Positions 1 through 8,944 of a stretch of 64,000 bases of DNA are shown piece by piece. Source of the stretch: Leptospira inadai serovar Lyme str. 10 (GTDB lineage: Bacteria > Spirochaetota > Leptospiria > Leptospirales > Leptospiraceae); NCBI RefSeq assembly GCF_000243675.2, contig NZ_AHMM02000024.1:248001-312000 (forward strand), given 5' to 3'. Position 1 is the first letter of the stretch, and each line of letters starts with the position of its first letter. The notes below the pieces were generated by a model. That model ran no database searches. It was not told the origin of the DNA and saw only the letters and a program-made list of their open reading frames with translations. A program made the translations under genes and the position numbers.

Positions 1-1590
1 TTCGTATTCTAAAACTTGAAACTGGACCTGAAGTTCCTTAGGCTCTCTAAGATATTTTTGTAAAAACTCCGCCAAGAATCGGACCGGCTTTCCTTCGGAA
101 GAAAGTTCCTCCAATTTTTCCAAGACATACAGCTTTTTATACGCGTCCTGAATTCCGCCGGATTTGTACACCAGCTCCATAAAATTTTTACCGATGATTT
201 CCGGCGGTTTATACCCTAGGTGCTTTGCCACGGAGCGGTTCGCTGCCAAGACGGTCCAATTTTGATCGATGGAGAAAAGGAAGTCCTCCTCCGCTTCGAA
301 CAAACTCCGGTACTTCGCCTCGGATTCTTCGGCATTAACCCGCATTTTATCCAGTTCAAGAACACGATCGCTTAACTCGTCGGAAAGACCCTTAATTCGG
401 TCGGCAAGTCCTAAAGATAATAGACTTACTTCCATCACGGAACCGATTTGGATTCCGTAAAGCGTAAAGAAATTATCGGGTAAAAGACCGAACGATTTTA
501 TCCCGAAGAGGAAACTAAATAAGATAAAGACCGACCAAGCCAATAGAAAATAGCGTGCCTCTCTTCTTCCGGCCAAAAGACATTGTACGCCGTTGAAGAC
601 CAGGAAGCCGAGCGTCAAAAACATAACCACGAGACTAAAGACGATCGAAGTCCGATAGTCTAGAAGCGTCAATGTGGAGACCATTCCGAGTATCTGAAGG
701 AAAAAAAGGAAATTATAGATGCGAGCCGATTTCGGCGTATATTTCGCCGCTCCTAAAAAAGAACGACCGAATAAAGAAACCGTAAATAATCCCAAGAAAA
801 GAAAGAAAGGAAGACTAAAATTCGCCCACACCGTCGAATTTCTCCAAAGGTATTGAAACGATAATCCGTTTAAAGTGAACTGAAAGAGTATGTAACTTAA
901 AATATAAACGACGTAATACAAGTAGCTTCGATCCCGGATGGAAAAGAATAGAAACAGGTTATAAACCACCATCACCAGCGTAGAGCCGTAGTAAAAACCG
1001 AGCGCGAGCTGTTCGGTAAAAACGTGCTCGGCAAAACGGTTTTGAGTAAACGCTAATAACGGAAGAAGAACGGAACTTTTGGTAACGACTCTGAAATAAA
1101 TTTCGCGACGACTCGAAGGAGATTCTTGAAATGAATAGGCAAAATTGCGGTATTCCATCTGCCTCGAGCTAAAGCCTCGCATATCGCCCGACATATTTAC
1201 CGGATCGTTTCCGGAAGTGCTGGTATATAGGTCGACGTAGTCCAGCAAAGGGTAATCGATTTCCAAGATCCAATCCCTCTTACTCGAAACCGGATTCGAA
1301 ACTCCGAGTCGGATCCAGATAGCTGCCTCGGTATATCCGATACTATTCTGCTCCAGGGTTTTGAACAAACCGTTTGCAGAAGCTTCGCGCACCTCGGAAA
1401 AGGTCATCCTTCCGGAAGTATCTTTGAAAATGCTAATATACGGAAGTAAGGACATCCCGTCCATGTTTTCGGCGACTACTAAATCTTTGATCGTTTGCTT
1501 GGATAAAATTTCCTGGGAAGGGTAAAAGAAAAAAAACGCGGCACCTGCGATCGTAAAAAGGACTCCTAGATTTTTCCAAGCGCCGCGCAT
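1..1590 (-). CDS. 7TM-DISM/PAS signalling protein, C-terminus outside window
   Basis: The minus-strand frame is open from an ATG at 1590 to the left edge, giving 530 residues without a stop, so the gene is cut by the window. A GGAAAG ribosome site lies 6 nt before the start. In order the protein has an N-terminal membrane helix or signal sequence, an extracytoplasmic 7TMR-DISMED2-like domain to about residue 165, seven membrane helices between about 185 and 395, a short coiled linker and a PAS domain starting near 425. Known 7TM-DISM proteins sense carbohydrate-like or unknown ligands outside the membrane and drive an attached output domain. The output here (histidine kinase, GGDEF or phosphatase) lies beyond the edge and cannot be named. 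It begins 11 nt after the TraB-family gene and is probably cotranscribed with it. Confidence 0.85.
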   Translation of the reverse strand, partial: MRGAWKNLGVLFTIAGAAFFFFYPSQEILSKQTIKDLVVAENMDGMSLLPYISIFKDTSGRMTFSEVREASANGLFKTLEQNSIGYTEAAIWIRLGVSNPVSSKRDWILEIDYPLLDYVDLYTSTSGNDPVNMSGDMRGFSSRQMEYRNFAYSFQESPSSRREIYFRVVTKSSVLLPLLAFTQNRFAEHVFTEQLALGFYYGSTLVMVVYNLFLFFSIRDRSYLYYVVYILSYILFQFTLNGLSFQYLWRNSTVWANFSLPFFLFLGLFTVSLFGRSFLGAAKYTPKSARIYNFLFFLQILGMVSTLTLLDYRTSIVFSLVVMFLTLGFLVFNGVQCLLAGRREARYFLLAWSVFILFSFLFGIKSFGLLPDNFFTLYGIQIGSVMEVSLLSLGLADRIKGLSDELSDRVLELDKMRVNAEESEAKYRSLFEAEEDFLFSIDQNWTVLAANRSVAKHLGYKPPEIIGKNFMELVYKSGGIQDAYKKLYVLEKLEELSSEGKPVRFLAEFLQKYLREPKELQVQFQVLEYE

Positions 1591-1601
1591 AAATCTTTCC
1601 G

Positions 1602-2834
1602 TCAACCGCCGATGATTTGGCTAAAAATTCGAGTGAATATTTCCGACAGTCTCTTGAACAACTCCGCAGTGACGATAAAGGTTCCGATGCTGCTGCCTAT
1701 TTGGGGAAGCATAAAAACCAAAAAGATTCGAATCACGTTGTTCTGCCAATAACCTTTGAAACGTTCGGAATCTTCTCCTATTTTCTCAAAATCTTCCACG
1801 AGGGGTTTGCGCAACCATGATTCCGCAAGTGCAGCCACCCAACCCGGCTTGATAATAGGATTAAAATTTCCGATCGGGGCTGCGATGAAAGCGAGTAGAA
1901 TCGAAATAGGATGAGCTAAAGCGATGATCGCGCCGATAGCGGCTAATGTTCCCTTTACGAGAACCCAGCGAACGATGAACTCCTGCCCTGCTTCCTTTCC
2001 TCCGAACAATACTAACGTAGAGACCAGGATCAGAATGATCGCCGGAAATAAGAACGGGCGAATTTTATCCCAAGAGCCTTTGCTCGGAAGAATATCCAAA
2101 TGCGTGACCGATTGATCCGATGCGATATTCTTCATGATCCCTTCTAAATGTCCGGCTCCGACTACCGCAAAGATTTTCCTTCCATGTTTTGCGGCTTCCC
2201 GAATCCGTTGGGCAAGGTACGCGTCTCTTTCATCAATGATGACGTTCTTTACCGATTCATAACGGGACGGTAGCTGGGAGAATAAATCCTTCAGTACGTC
2301 GTCGGATTTCATTTCCTCTATCTTTTCGGCGGAAATTTCTTCCTTCACGAACAGGGAAGTCACTAACGCCGAAAATAGATACATTCGATCCCAAAAACCG
2401 ACTTTCCACCAGGCTCTTTTTAAAGTGATGGAGATTTCCCGATCAACGGGAAATATTCTGGCCCCAGTGCGTTCTCCTTCTTCGATGGCTCTGCGCATTT
2501 CATCGCCGGGACGAATGCTTCCATTACCCATCTTCTTTTGGAATGAGGAAAGAATTAGGCTGGAAAGAAGTAGCCACATTTTTCTTTCCTTGAATACCTT
2601 GAAAATATCCAATTTCTTCCAATGGTCCGGATCCTTAACGGACCTCATCCGAGAACCGCAAAGTTCCACACAAATGACGTCCGGTTTTTTTTCGGAAACG
2701 ATTCGGGAGACTTCTTCTATGCTTTTTTGGCTAATATGCGCCGTTCCCAAAATCGTGATCACGGATCCGTTTAGGTCGAATGTTCGAATCGGTTCGGTGG
2801 ATTCGGCGGTTTGTGTGGGAGAATTTGATTCCAT
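1602..2834 (-). CDS. TraB/PrgY family membrane protein
   Basis: This 410-residue protein belongs to the TraB family (PF01963). The N-terminal half has the signature GTAHIS (residues 30-35), a following VELCGSR stretch and a GAGHLEG motif near residue 225. The C-terminal third carries about four hydrophobic helices. Family members include enterococcal TraB/PrgY, which reduce pheromone activity, and archaeal and eukaryotic relatives; a protease-like fold related to Tiki/GumN has been proposed, but the biochemical role is unsettled. The frame is open 48 nt further upstream (to 2882), but that start has no ribosome site, whereas the ATG at 2834 follows GGAG at 8 nt, so I chose it. It is divergent from cheD and heads the transcript that continues into the 7TM-DISM gene. 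Confidence 0.88.
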   Translation of the reverse strand: MESNSPTQTAESTEPIRTFDLNGSVITILGTAHISQKSIEEVSRIVSEKKPDVICVELCGSRMRSVKDPDHWKKLDIFKVFKERKMWLLLSSLILSSFQKKMGNGSIRPGDEMRRAIEEGERTGARIFPVDREISITLKRAWWKVGFWDRMYLFSALVTSLFVKEEISAEKIEEMKSDDVLKDLFSQLPSRYESVKNVIIDERDAYLAQRIREAAKHGRKIFAVVGAGHLEGIMKNIASDQSVTHLDILPSKGSWDKIRPFLFPAIILILVSTLVLFGGKEAGQEFIVRWVLVKGTLAAIGAIIALAHPISILLAFIAAPIGNFNPIIKPGWVAALAESWLRKPLVEDFEKIGEDSERFKGYWQNNVIRIFLVFMLPQIGSSIGTFIVTAELFKRLSEIFTRIFSQIIGG

Positions 2835-3058
2835 TTTCTTTCTCCGGATAGTTTCGTCCGGTCGATAAGAGATGAAACTCAATTTTTAAGCCGGACCGGA
2901 GATTTCCGACGCGTTTTTCGCTCTTTTCTCCGTCTCTTGAAATAAAGAAAGGGATGTAATTTGTCTCTTTCTAAAAAATGATTTGAAGGATTCTTCAGGG
3001 GCGGCAAACTAAACGCCGTTTTCAAACGCTTTTTGCAGAGAAAAATAAAACCTTCACC

Positions 3059-3565
3059 ATGCTTAACAAGGACGTAAAAATCATCAACGTTGGAATTGCG
3101 GATTTGCAAGGAGGACAATCTCCTTCTGTCATTCGTACTACATTAGGCTCTTGCATCGGAGTCGTTTTCTATTCTCCGGACAAAAAGGTCGGGGCTATGG
3201 CGCATATTATGTTGTCTAGGGATCCGACCGGAAAAGATTCCGCGAAAAATCCCTATAAATACGCCGATACCGCTCTACCGGAATTGGTAAAAAAAATGAC
3301 GGAACTCGGATGCTCCAAGGGCGAATATCATGCCCGCTTGTTCGGCGGTGCCTCCATGTTTAAGGGAATGAATTCCAGTTTTCTGCAGAATATCGGGGAA
3401 CTGAACATTAGCGTAGCTCGGGAATTTCTGGAGAAGGAAAAAATCACCTTACTCGTCGAAGACGTTTCCGGGCACGAAGGTCGAACGATCAGTTTATATT
3501 TAGACGACGGACGAATTCTCCTTAAAAAAGGCGGATTTGAAAAGTACCTCTACAAGGTCAGGTAG
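3059..3565 (+). CDS. cheD: Chemoreceptor glutamine deamidase CheD
   Basis: CheD hydrolyses glutamine side chains of methyl-accepting chemotaxis receptors to glutamate and, in several bacteria, is a target of CheC or CheY-P. The 168-residue product has the TTLGSCIGV signature with the catalytic cysteine at 32 and the catalytic histidine at 49 in AHIML; the 17-residue spacing matches the structurally known Thermotoga enzyme. Length is normal for the family. The ribosome site before the ATG is weak. It is followed after 6 nt by an HDOD gene and then aroK, and no other chemotaxis gene is in view. CheD is the first gene of this plus-strand unit, divergent from the TraB gene across about 220 bp that must hold both promoters. 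Confidence 0.95.
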   Translation: MLNKDVKIINVGIADLQGGQSPSVIRTTLGSCIGVVFYSPDKKVGAMAHIMLSRDPTGKDSAKNPYKYADTALPELVKKMTELGCSKGEYHARLFGGASMFKGMNSSFLQNIGELNISVAREFLEKEKITLLVEDVSGHEGRTISLYLDDGRILLKKGGFEKYLYKVR

Positions 3566-3571
3566 GCGGAG

Positions 3572-4423
3572 ATGAAGGAAAAAATAGACCAACTCTTCGA
3601 AAATGAAGCCCAACTACCGAAAATCTCTTCGGTGGTGAGCAAAGTAATGGAGATGGTGAATCGTCCGGACGTTGCCATTGCCGACTTAGCGAAAGAAATC
3701 TCTAAAGATCCCGGTTTAACGGCGGCGGTCATCAAGCTTTCCAACTCCGCATACTATAGGCCGACCAAACCCGTTAAAACGGTACAGGAATCCCTTATGA
3801 CATTGGGGATCAAAACGGTCCGTGAAATGATTCTCTTAACCGAAGCCAAAGGGATTTTAAAGAAGGACCTAAAAGGCTACCAGATAGATGGGGAATCCAA
3901 CTGGATGCATTCTTTAACCGTCGCCGAGCTTGCGATGAGAATCACCGTTCAGAAAAAGTTAAAATTTGATAAAGACGTCGCATTTACCGCAGGGCTACTG
4001 CATAATATCGGAAAGGTAATCCTATCCGAATTTTTTCCGTCGATCATCCTACAACTGAGAGCCGAACTACAAACGTACGAAGGACCCTACAAAGACCTGG
4101 AAAGAAAATACTTCGGGTATACGCACGAGGAGGCCGGGGCGAAACTTTTAGCTAAATGGAATTTTCCAGAAGAATTGGTAGAAGTCGCTAATTTCTATAC
4201 TGAACCCGAAAAAGCTGTGAAATTTCCCGAGCTAGTTTCGGTGGTTCATATCGCCCATTGTGTCGTAATTTTAAGCGGAATGGGAATTGACATAGGCGGT
4301 CTCCGCACGCCACTCTCCCCGCAAGCCCTCAAAGTAGCAGGAGTAACGGATGGTGATCTACAGATGTACTACACCCTTCTTCCTGAGATTGCGAGGCATC
4401 TTGCGGAGCTGATCGCTGTTTGA
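3572..4423 (+). CDS. HDOD domain signalling protein
   Basis: The 283-residue protein is essentially a single HDOD domain (about residues 15-215), with an N-terminal [15 protein letters not shown] stretch and the central [10 protein letters not shown] segment typical of the family. HDOD domains resemble HD phosphohydrolases but usually lack the metal-binding histidine/aspartate pairs and act as docking or signalling modules; known roles include chemotaxis and c-di-GMP-related control. Here LLHNIG stands where active HD enzymes have HDxG, so catalysis is unlikely. It starts 6 nt after cheD, which hints at a link to chemotaxis, and its TGA stop overlaps the TTG start of aroK. Confidence 0.9.
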   Translation: MKEKIDQLFENEAQLPKISSVVSKVMEMVNRPDVAIADLAKEISKDPGLTAAVIKLSNSAYYRPTKPVKTVQESLMTLGIKTVREMILLTEAKGILKKDLKGYQIDGESNWMHSLTVAELAMRITVQKKLKFDKDVAFTAGLLHNIGKVILSEFFPSIILQLRAELQTYEGPYKDLERKYFGYTHEEAGAKLLAKWNFPEELVEVANFYTEPEKAVKFPELVSVVHIAHCVVILSGMGIDIGGLRTPLSPQALKVAGVTDGDLQMYYTLLPEIARHLAELIAV

Positions 4424-4959
4424 AAAATCTTGCGTTGATCGGCCCTAGAGGGGTCGGAAAGTCGAAAATTTCTAGGAAGCTTGCTAAATTAACAGGCAGG
4501 CCTGCCATTTCAACGGACATGATTGCCGTTTATGAAGCAGGAGGAATTTCGATTCCGGACTTCATTCAAGCAAACTCGGGTGATTGGAAACCGTTCCGAG
4601 ACCTAGAGTACAAAATCTTAACAAAATTATCCGGCTCCAACGGCTTAATTTTAGACTGCGGCGGTGGAATACTCTTCGATCTCGATGCAAACGGAAAGGA
4701 GATTCCGAGCGAACGAAAAATTCAGCTTTTGCGCAAGGACTCTATCGTAGTGTCTTTATCCCGTCCAACTGCATATTTAGTAGAAAAAATTCAAAACGAT
4801 TCGACGCGTCCTCCTCTTAATTCAGTAATTTCCTATAAAACAGTACTGGAATCACGATTACCGCATTATCGTGCGCACTCAGATTTTCAAATTGCTCTAG
4901 ATGACCGCAAAATAGAAGAAGTGTGCGAAGAAATCCTACGCAAATCCGGATGGCTCTGA
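4420..4959 (+). CDS. aroK: Shikimate kinase
   Basis: Shikimate kinase phosphorylates shikimate at the 3-hydroxyl with ATP, the fifth step of chorismate and aromatic amino-acid synthesis. Visible are the P-loop GPRGVGKS (8-15), the substrate-binding Asp33 in STDM, the FRxxE pair Arg60/Glu63, and the GGG turn at 81-83 that holds shikimate. The length of 179 is normal. It starts with TTG and overlaps the HDOD stop by 4 nt, so translation is probably coupled. An in-frame alternative with ATG is not available nearby. The second Asp of the usual DxD motif is absent (Asp-Met-Ile), a minor deviation. Confidence 0.9.
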   Translation: MKNLALIGPRGVGKSKISRKLAKLTGRPAISTDMIAVYEAGGISIPDFIQANSGDWKPFRDLEYKILTKLSGSNGLILDCGGGILFDLDANGKEIPSERKIQLLRKDSIVVSLSRPTAYLVEKIQNDSTRPPLNSVISYKTVLESRLPHYRAHSDFQIALDDRKIEEVCEEILRKSGWL

Positions 4960-5219
4960 TTGATCGCGAACGATTTGCCTTTACTTTAACGACTCTAAAT
5001 ACAAACCAATCAAACGAATCTAGGAAATAAGAAATCACTTTACGAGATTTTGAACTTCTTGAAATGTTCGTTTAACGGCCTTGTTCAAGCTCATTCGTTT
5101 TTCATGCGGATAAGTAAAGAATAGGAACGTGTTTTAAAAATATAGAATGTCCTATAGCGATGATCAAAAGGGGAAAGAATTCCCGAATACCATGACTAAG
5201 AAAAAACTAGAGGTCACGC

Positions 5220-6113
5220 ATGTTAGATACAGAAATTCCGAAGAAGAACAAAGCTTCTTTCGAGAAACTTGTAAAATTGATTCGTCAGAGGAACTATAAG
5301 AAAGCAACCGAATACACATATTTAAGATACAATTTAGATTTTCTCCTTTTTGCCGATAAGCCGGCTGAGAAAGTCGTCACCAAAGATATTGAAAAGTATC
5401 TAGAGCATTTAAAAAAGAGAAAAGTATCGTCCTCGACGATACAAATCAATATCAGTTCGCTAAAGATGTTCTTTGAAGAAGTCCTGAATATGGATGTCTT
5501 CGACGATTTTACGCGCCCAGCACGCGAATACAAAACGCCGAAAGTGCTTACGGTAAAGGAAGTTTCCGCATTATTGGAGGCTTCGGCCTTGTCACCCCGC
5601 TCCCATCTCTTAGTCGGACTCGCCTACTATGAAGGACTCCGCGTCGGAGAAATCGTTCGCCTAAAATGGGGACAGTTCGATTTAAACAAAAAATCGCTGT
5701 ATGTCGATTCTCCCGTCCCCACTCAAAAGAGGACAGTGATCTTAGACAATGAACTCTTAAAAATCCTAAAGCGGTTCGAAAAAGAAGTCGGCGCCGAAAA
5801 AGGATCGCATCTTTTTCCGGGCAAATTCCGAGGAAAACCCTTAACCTCGCGCAACGTGGAACGATTAATCGGCGATTTGGCAAAAGAAGCGGGAATAAAG
5901 ACAATCGTAACCTTATTTACGCTCCGGCATAGCCGAGCCGTTCATCAGTTAGCGGAAGGAAAAACGTTGGAGGAGATTCGAGACTTTTTAGGGCATAAGA
6001 GTCTTGCTACGACCGAAAGTTATCTGCCGATTCGAAAAAATCTTCGTCCGCAAGTCCGTCAAAAACATATTCAAGACGCCTTAAAGGAAATTAGAAAGAA
6101 ATATCGAAAATAA
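5220..6113 (+). CDS. Tyrosine recombinase, XerC/XerD-like, with altered HxxR motif
   Basis: The 297-residue protein has the SAM-like N-terminal core-binding domain (about 10-95) and the phage-integrase catalytic domain (about 105-290). Catalytic positions are Arg141 (GLRVGE), Lys170 in the beta hairpin, Arg236 (TLRHSRA), His259 (LGHKS) and the nucleophile Tyr268 (ESYL). The first histidine of the HxxR box is replaced by Phe233; the DNA reads TTT ACG CTC CGG CAT. Such enzymes cut and rejoin DNA at paired sites for chromosome-dimer resolution or element integration. The gene stands alone between aroK and a convergent transporter, and a perfect 20-bp inverted repeat lies 15 nt after its stop. 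It could be one of the housekeeping Xer pair or an element integrase; no other mobile genes are nearby. Confidence 0.85.
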   Translation: MLDTEIPKKNKASFEKLVKLIRQRNYKKATEYTYLRYNLDFLLFADKPAEKVVTKDIEKYLEHLKKRKVSSSTIQINISSLKMFFEEVLNMDVFDDFTRPAREYKTPKVLTVKEVSALLEASALSPRSHLLVGLAYYEGLRVGEIVRLKWGQFDLNKKSLYVDSPVPTQKRTVILDNELLKILKRFEKEVGAEKGSHLFPGKFRGKPLTSRNVERLIGDLAKEAGIKTIVTLFTLRHSRAVHQLAEGKTLEEIRDFLGHKSLATTESYLPIRKNLRPQVRQKHIQDALKEIRKKYRK

Positions 6114-6127
6114 ATTTTTCGTTTACG

Positions 6128-6168
6128 GAGGTATATAAACTAAATTTCAAATTTAGTTTATATACCTC
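6128..6168. repeat. Perfect 20-bp inverted repeat with one-base centre
   Basis: Arms 6128-6147 (GAGGTATATAAACTAAATTT) and 6149-6168 are exact reverse complements around a single C. It sits between the convergent recombinase and transporter genes, 15 nt after one stop and 22 nt before the other. It could act as a bidirectional terminator, but it is AT-rich and has no clear T-tract. The position next to a tyrosine recombinase also allows a recombination-site role; dif sites, however, have 11-bp arms and a 6-bp centre. Confidence 0.8.
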
Positions 6169-6189
6169 TTTCAATCGGGATGAAACCGA

Positions 6190-7623
6190 TCATCCTCGAG
6201 TTCTACCTTCCCGCATCAGGCGCATCTTTGTTCTAAACGCCCGTCTTCTGATAAGCAAGGTTTGAATCCGTTTGTGCTTAGAATCTACCAGAGGCATTCG
6301 CATAAAAACAAGGGCGCTTAAAATAAAAAAGCTCCCGACCACCGGCCCGAATAGTATCGTCAATCGCCATCCAAGTTCGGGGGATTGAGTTATCGCTCCC
6401 TCTCGATAACCGATCGCCTCTAAAATGAAACCCAAAAACGCGAGGCCTAACGCTCGAACGACTTTGGTCGCCATTTTCCAAAATCCGAAATACGCTCCTT
6501 CTTTTTTATCACCGGTGACCAATTCATCGTAATCCACTACATCCGCAACCAAGGAATCGAAGAGCAAAATCGAGCCTGCGCAGATCCCTCCGACGAACGC
6601 TGCGATTAACGGAGCCGTATAAGAGCCGATCGGGAAGAGCGGATACGAGACCACCGTCATAATTCCCAAACCGAGACTCCCCCAAAATGCGGGACGCTTT
6701 TTCCCGTACTTCTTAGCCAAGAAAAGCCAGAGGGGAATGGAAACGAGTAGGAAGAAAACGAACGGTAGTAAGATACGGACAACTACCTGAGCGTCCTCCA
6801 AAAGAAGTCGTTGTTTATAATATAGTAAACCTATCGAAGAATTTAAAGTTCTTGCTAATGCGGCAATTATGAAAGCGAAAAGTAGAGGAAGAAAGAAACC
6901 GTTCTTGATCACGGAAAAGAATGAATGGAAAAAACCCGTTCCCCGCCTTTTTTCAATGTGCAAATTTTCGAGGGGAATGTCCCTCCCTTTCGTTACACTG
7001 AATGCAAGTAAGGCCGTAAGAATCAGAACGATTCCCACAATCATAGAGGAAGAGCTCCGTGATAGAAATAGACCGCCGCCTGTTCCGATAAAAATCGCAG
7101 GTAATAGTAGACCCGATAAAAGACCTAAATTCGCAAAAAACAATCTCCAACCGAAAATTTTATTTCTTTCTTCTCTCTCAAAGGAAAGTTCTCCGCCCAA
7201 CGCGATATGCGGCACCGCTAAAACGGTCATGAAAGTATTTACCAACGAATACATTCCAAGTAGATAAAGGAACTTTCCGATCTGGGATTCGATAATCGGA
7301 GGCGTAAAAAGAAAATACACGCTCACGCCGAGAAGTAGACCGCCGCCGATAATGTACGGTCTTCTTCTTCCCATCTTCGATGGGGTTCGATCCGAAATCG
7401 CGCCCATCAAAGGATCGCTGACTGCGTCCCAGAGAATCGCGGCCAACATTGCCAGTCCGAAAAGTGACGGCTTTAGCCCTACGACTAAAACGTAAAATTC
7501 GAGAAGGTAAATTTGAGCCAGAGTTTCGACTGCAGTGATTCCGATTTCAGTCGACGCATATCCCGCTTTTATCCCGTTTGTGAGTTCCTTTGCTTTCGAA
7601 TTTAATTTAGAAAGCATTTCCAA
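6190..7623 (-). CDS. MFS transporter of the GPH (MelB-like) sugar:cation symporter family
   Basis: The 477-residue inner-membrane protein has about 12 hydrophobic helices. The loop SDPLMGAISDRT followed by GRRRPYI is the hallmark of glycoside-pentoside-hexuronide:cation symporters (MelB group), which import sugars or related solutes with sodium or protons. The basic C-terminal tail (RIQTLLIRRRAF and after) is cytoplasmic. The substrate cannot be read from sequence. Its start overlaps the end of the upstream racemase-like gene by 22 nt, so the two are very likely cotranslated and may serve the same substrate. Met3 is an alternative start. Confidence 0.88.
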   Translation of the reverse strand: MEMLSKLNSKAKELTNGIKAGYASTEIGITAVETLAQIYLLEFYVLVVGLKPSLFGLAMLAAILWDAVSDPLMGAISDRTPSKMGRRRPYIIGGGLLLGVSVYFLFTPPIIESQIGKFLYLLGMYSLVNTFMTVLAVPHIALGGELSFEREERNKIFGWRLFFANLGLLSGLLLPAIFIGTGGGLFLSRSSSSMIVGIVLILTALLAFSVTKGRDIPLENLHIEKRRGTGFFHSFFSVIKNGFFLPLLFAFIIAALARTLNSSIGLLYYKQRLLLEDAQVVVRILLPFVFFLLVSIPLWLFLAKKYGKKRPAFWGSLGLGIMTVVSYPLFPIGSYTAPLIAAFVGGICAGSILLFDSLVADVVDYDELVTGDKKEGAYFGFWKMATKVVRALGLAFLGFILEAIGYREGAITQSPELGWRLTILFGPVVGSFFILSALVFMRMPLVDSKHKRIQTLLIRRRAFRTKMRLMREGRTRG

Positions 7624-8891
7624 GTGCCCGCTAATTTTCCGTTGCGCACAAGATGAATTTCGCCCATCTCGGCCATCACCTTTTCGCTCTGACTCGGGCG
7701 GAAGAACACGTAATCGTCCGGATAAAGATTCGTCGTTTTAGATCCGTTTAATATTCCCTGGTTCGTACTGGTACCGAACAGAGAGTTATCTTGAAGACCT
7801 TTCGGAGACTCCTTCTTTGCCAGGAAGGCTCCCCCGTAGGTAAAATAAGTAACTTGTAAATTCGGATCCCAAATCGGAAAAAGAAAGGAAACCGATTCCA
7901 AAAAAGGAATCGTAGTCCCTTCCAACCTTTTCAATACCGGAGTCGCAATAAACACGGCAGGCGTATGATCTTCAAGACTATCCACATCGAAATCGGTCGG
8001 CTTTACTAGAGCGGAACCGACCGAAACATCGTTTACGATTCCGATATGTTTTTGATAGAACCGATACGTTTTACTCCCTCCTCCGTTTAAAATAAGATCC
8101 CTTTCGAATAATCCGGGATGGTTCTTTCTTCCCAATTTAATAAAAGAAGAATATCGATCCAATGATTGCTCTAGAGCTTCCTCCATAACGGTAATCTTAT
8201 TCCCTAAAATCGTCGGAGCCGAAGCGACATGAGGCTCGTATCCCATAAACCCGGAAAAGGATAGATATTCAGGATTGGAAGAAATCAGTTTCAAGACCTT
8301 ATCCATAGTTTCCGGATTCGGAAAACCGCCACGATGCAATCCGATATCGATTTCCAAATTTAAGTCGAGTTTGCACCTGACTTTTTTTGCAAACTCGAGA
8401 TATTGAATCGCTCGATCCGGCGTATCGACTAACCAATGAATTTTCTCTACCGACGCCTTCGATGTCTTATGAAAGATCTGCGCTAAGGCCGTCGCAGGCA
8501 TCGGTTTGCCTAAAAGAATATCGAATTTGCGAAATTCAGGATCCCTTAGTAACATAACGATATCTTCCGAGTGGAAAACCATCAGACGGTCGCTATCCGT
8601 CGCTCGGACTATATATCGTAGTAAATCGAGGGACGGTAAAGACTTTACGACGATTCTATAATGAAGAGGCGGTCGTAATTTTTCCTTTAAAAGTTGCAAA
8701 TTCGAATCTAGACGATCTAAATCCAGTAAGACGATCGGTTTACCGGGCCCATGTTGCTTAAGCTCTAAGTTTAGAGATTTGAAATATTCGGAATAGGGAG
8801 CTCCTCTATCGGCAGGTTTTAGAAACGCTAATAATACTACACACATAAGTAAAATCGTTAGAACCCATCTGCGTAAATTAATTCTGTGCAT
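7602..8891 (-). CDS. Membrane-anchored alanine racemase/D-threonine aldolase-like PLP protein
   Basis: The 429-residue protein begins with a single membrane helix (about 9-24, WVLTILLMCVVLLAFL), then an alanine-racemase-type TIM barrel (about 50-300) that resembles the DSD1/D-threonine aldolase group. Lys83 in RIVVKSLPS is the expected PLP lysine. Enzymes of this fold racemise amino acids or cleave or dehydrate D-hydroxy amino acids. The C-terminal domain is present, but I do not see the His-x-Cys zinc site of D-threonine aldolase or D-serine dehydratase, so the reaction is open. The helix suggests the barrel is held at the outer face of the inner membrane or exported. It is coupled to the downstream GPH transporter by a 22-nt overlap. 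Confidence 0.75.
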   Translation of the reverse strand: MHRINLRRWVLTILLMCVVLLAFLKPADRGAPYSEYFKSLNLELKQHGPGKPIVLLDLDRLDSNLQLLKEKLRPPLHYRIVVKSLPSLDLLRYIVRATDSDRLMVFHSEDIVMLLRDPEFRKFDILLGKPMPATALAQIFHKTSKASVEKIHWLVDTPDRAIQYLEFAKKVRCKLDLNLEIDIGLHRGGFPNPETMDKVLKLISSNPEYLSFSGFMGYEPHVASAPTILGNKITVMEEALEQSLDRYSSFIKLGRKNHPGLFERDLILNGGGSKTYRFYQKHIGIVNDVSVGSALVKPTDFDVDSLEDHTPAVFIATPVLKRLEGTTIPFLESVSFLFPIWDPNLQVTYFTYGGAFLAKKESPKGLQDNSLFGTSTNQGILNGSKTTNLYPDDYVFFRPSQSEKVMAEMGEIHLVRNGKLAGTWKCFLN

Positions 8892-8944
8892 GCTTTTACC
8901 GATCTATTCGAAAGTTATCTGGACACGTTTTATTAGACTGATTT

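Noticed and set aside
5548..5904. Minus-strand frame of 118 codons inside the recombinase gene
   Set aside because: Antisense shadow of a clear coding region.
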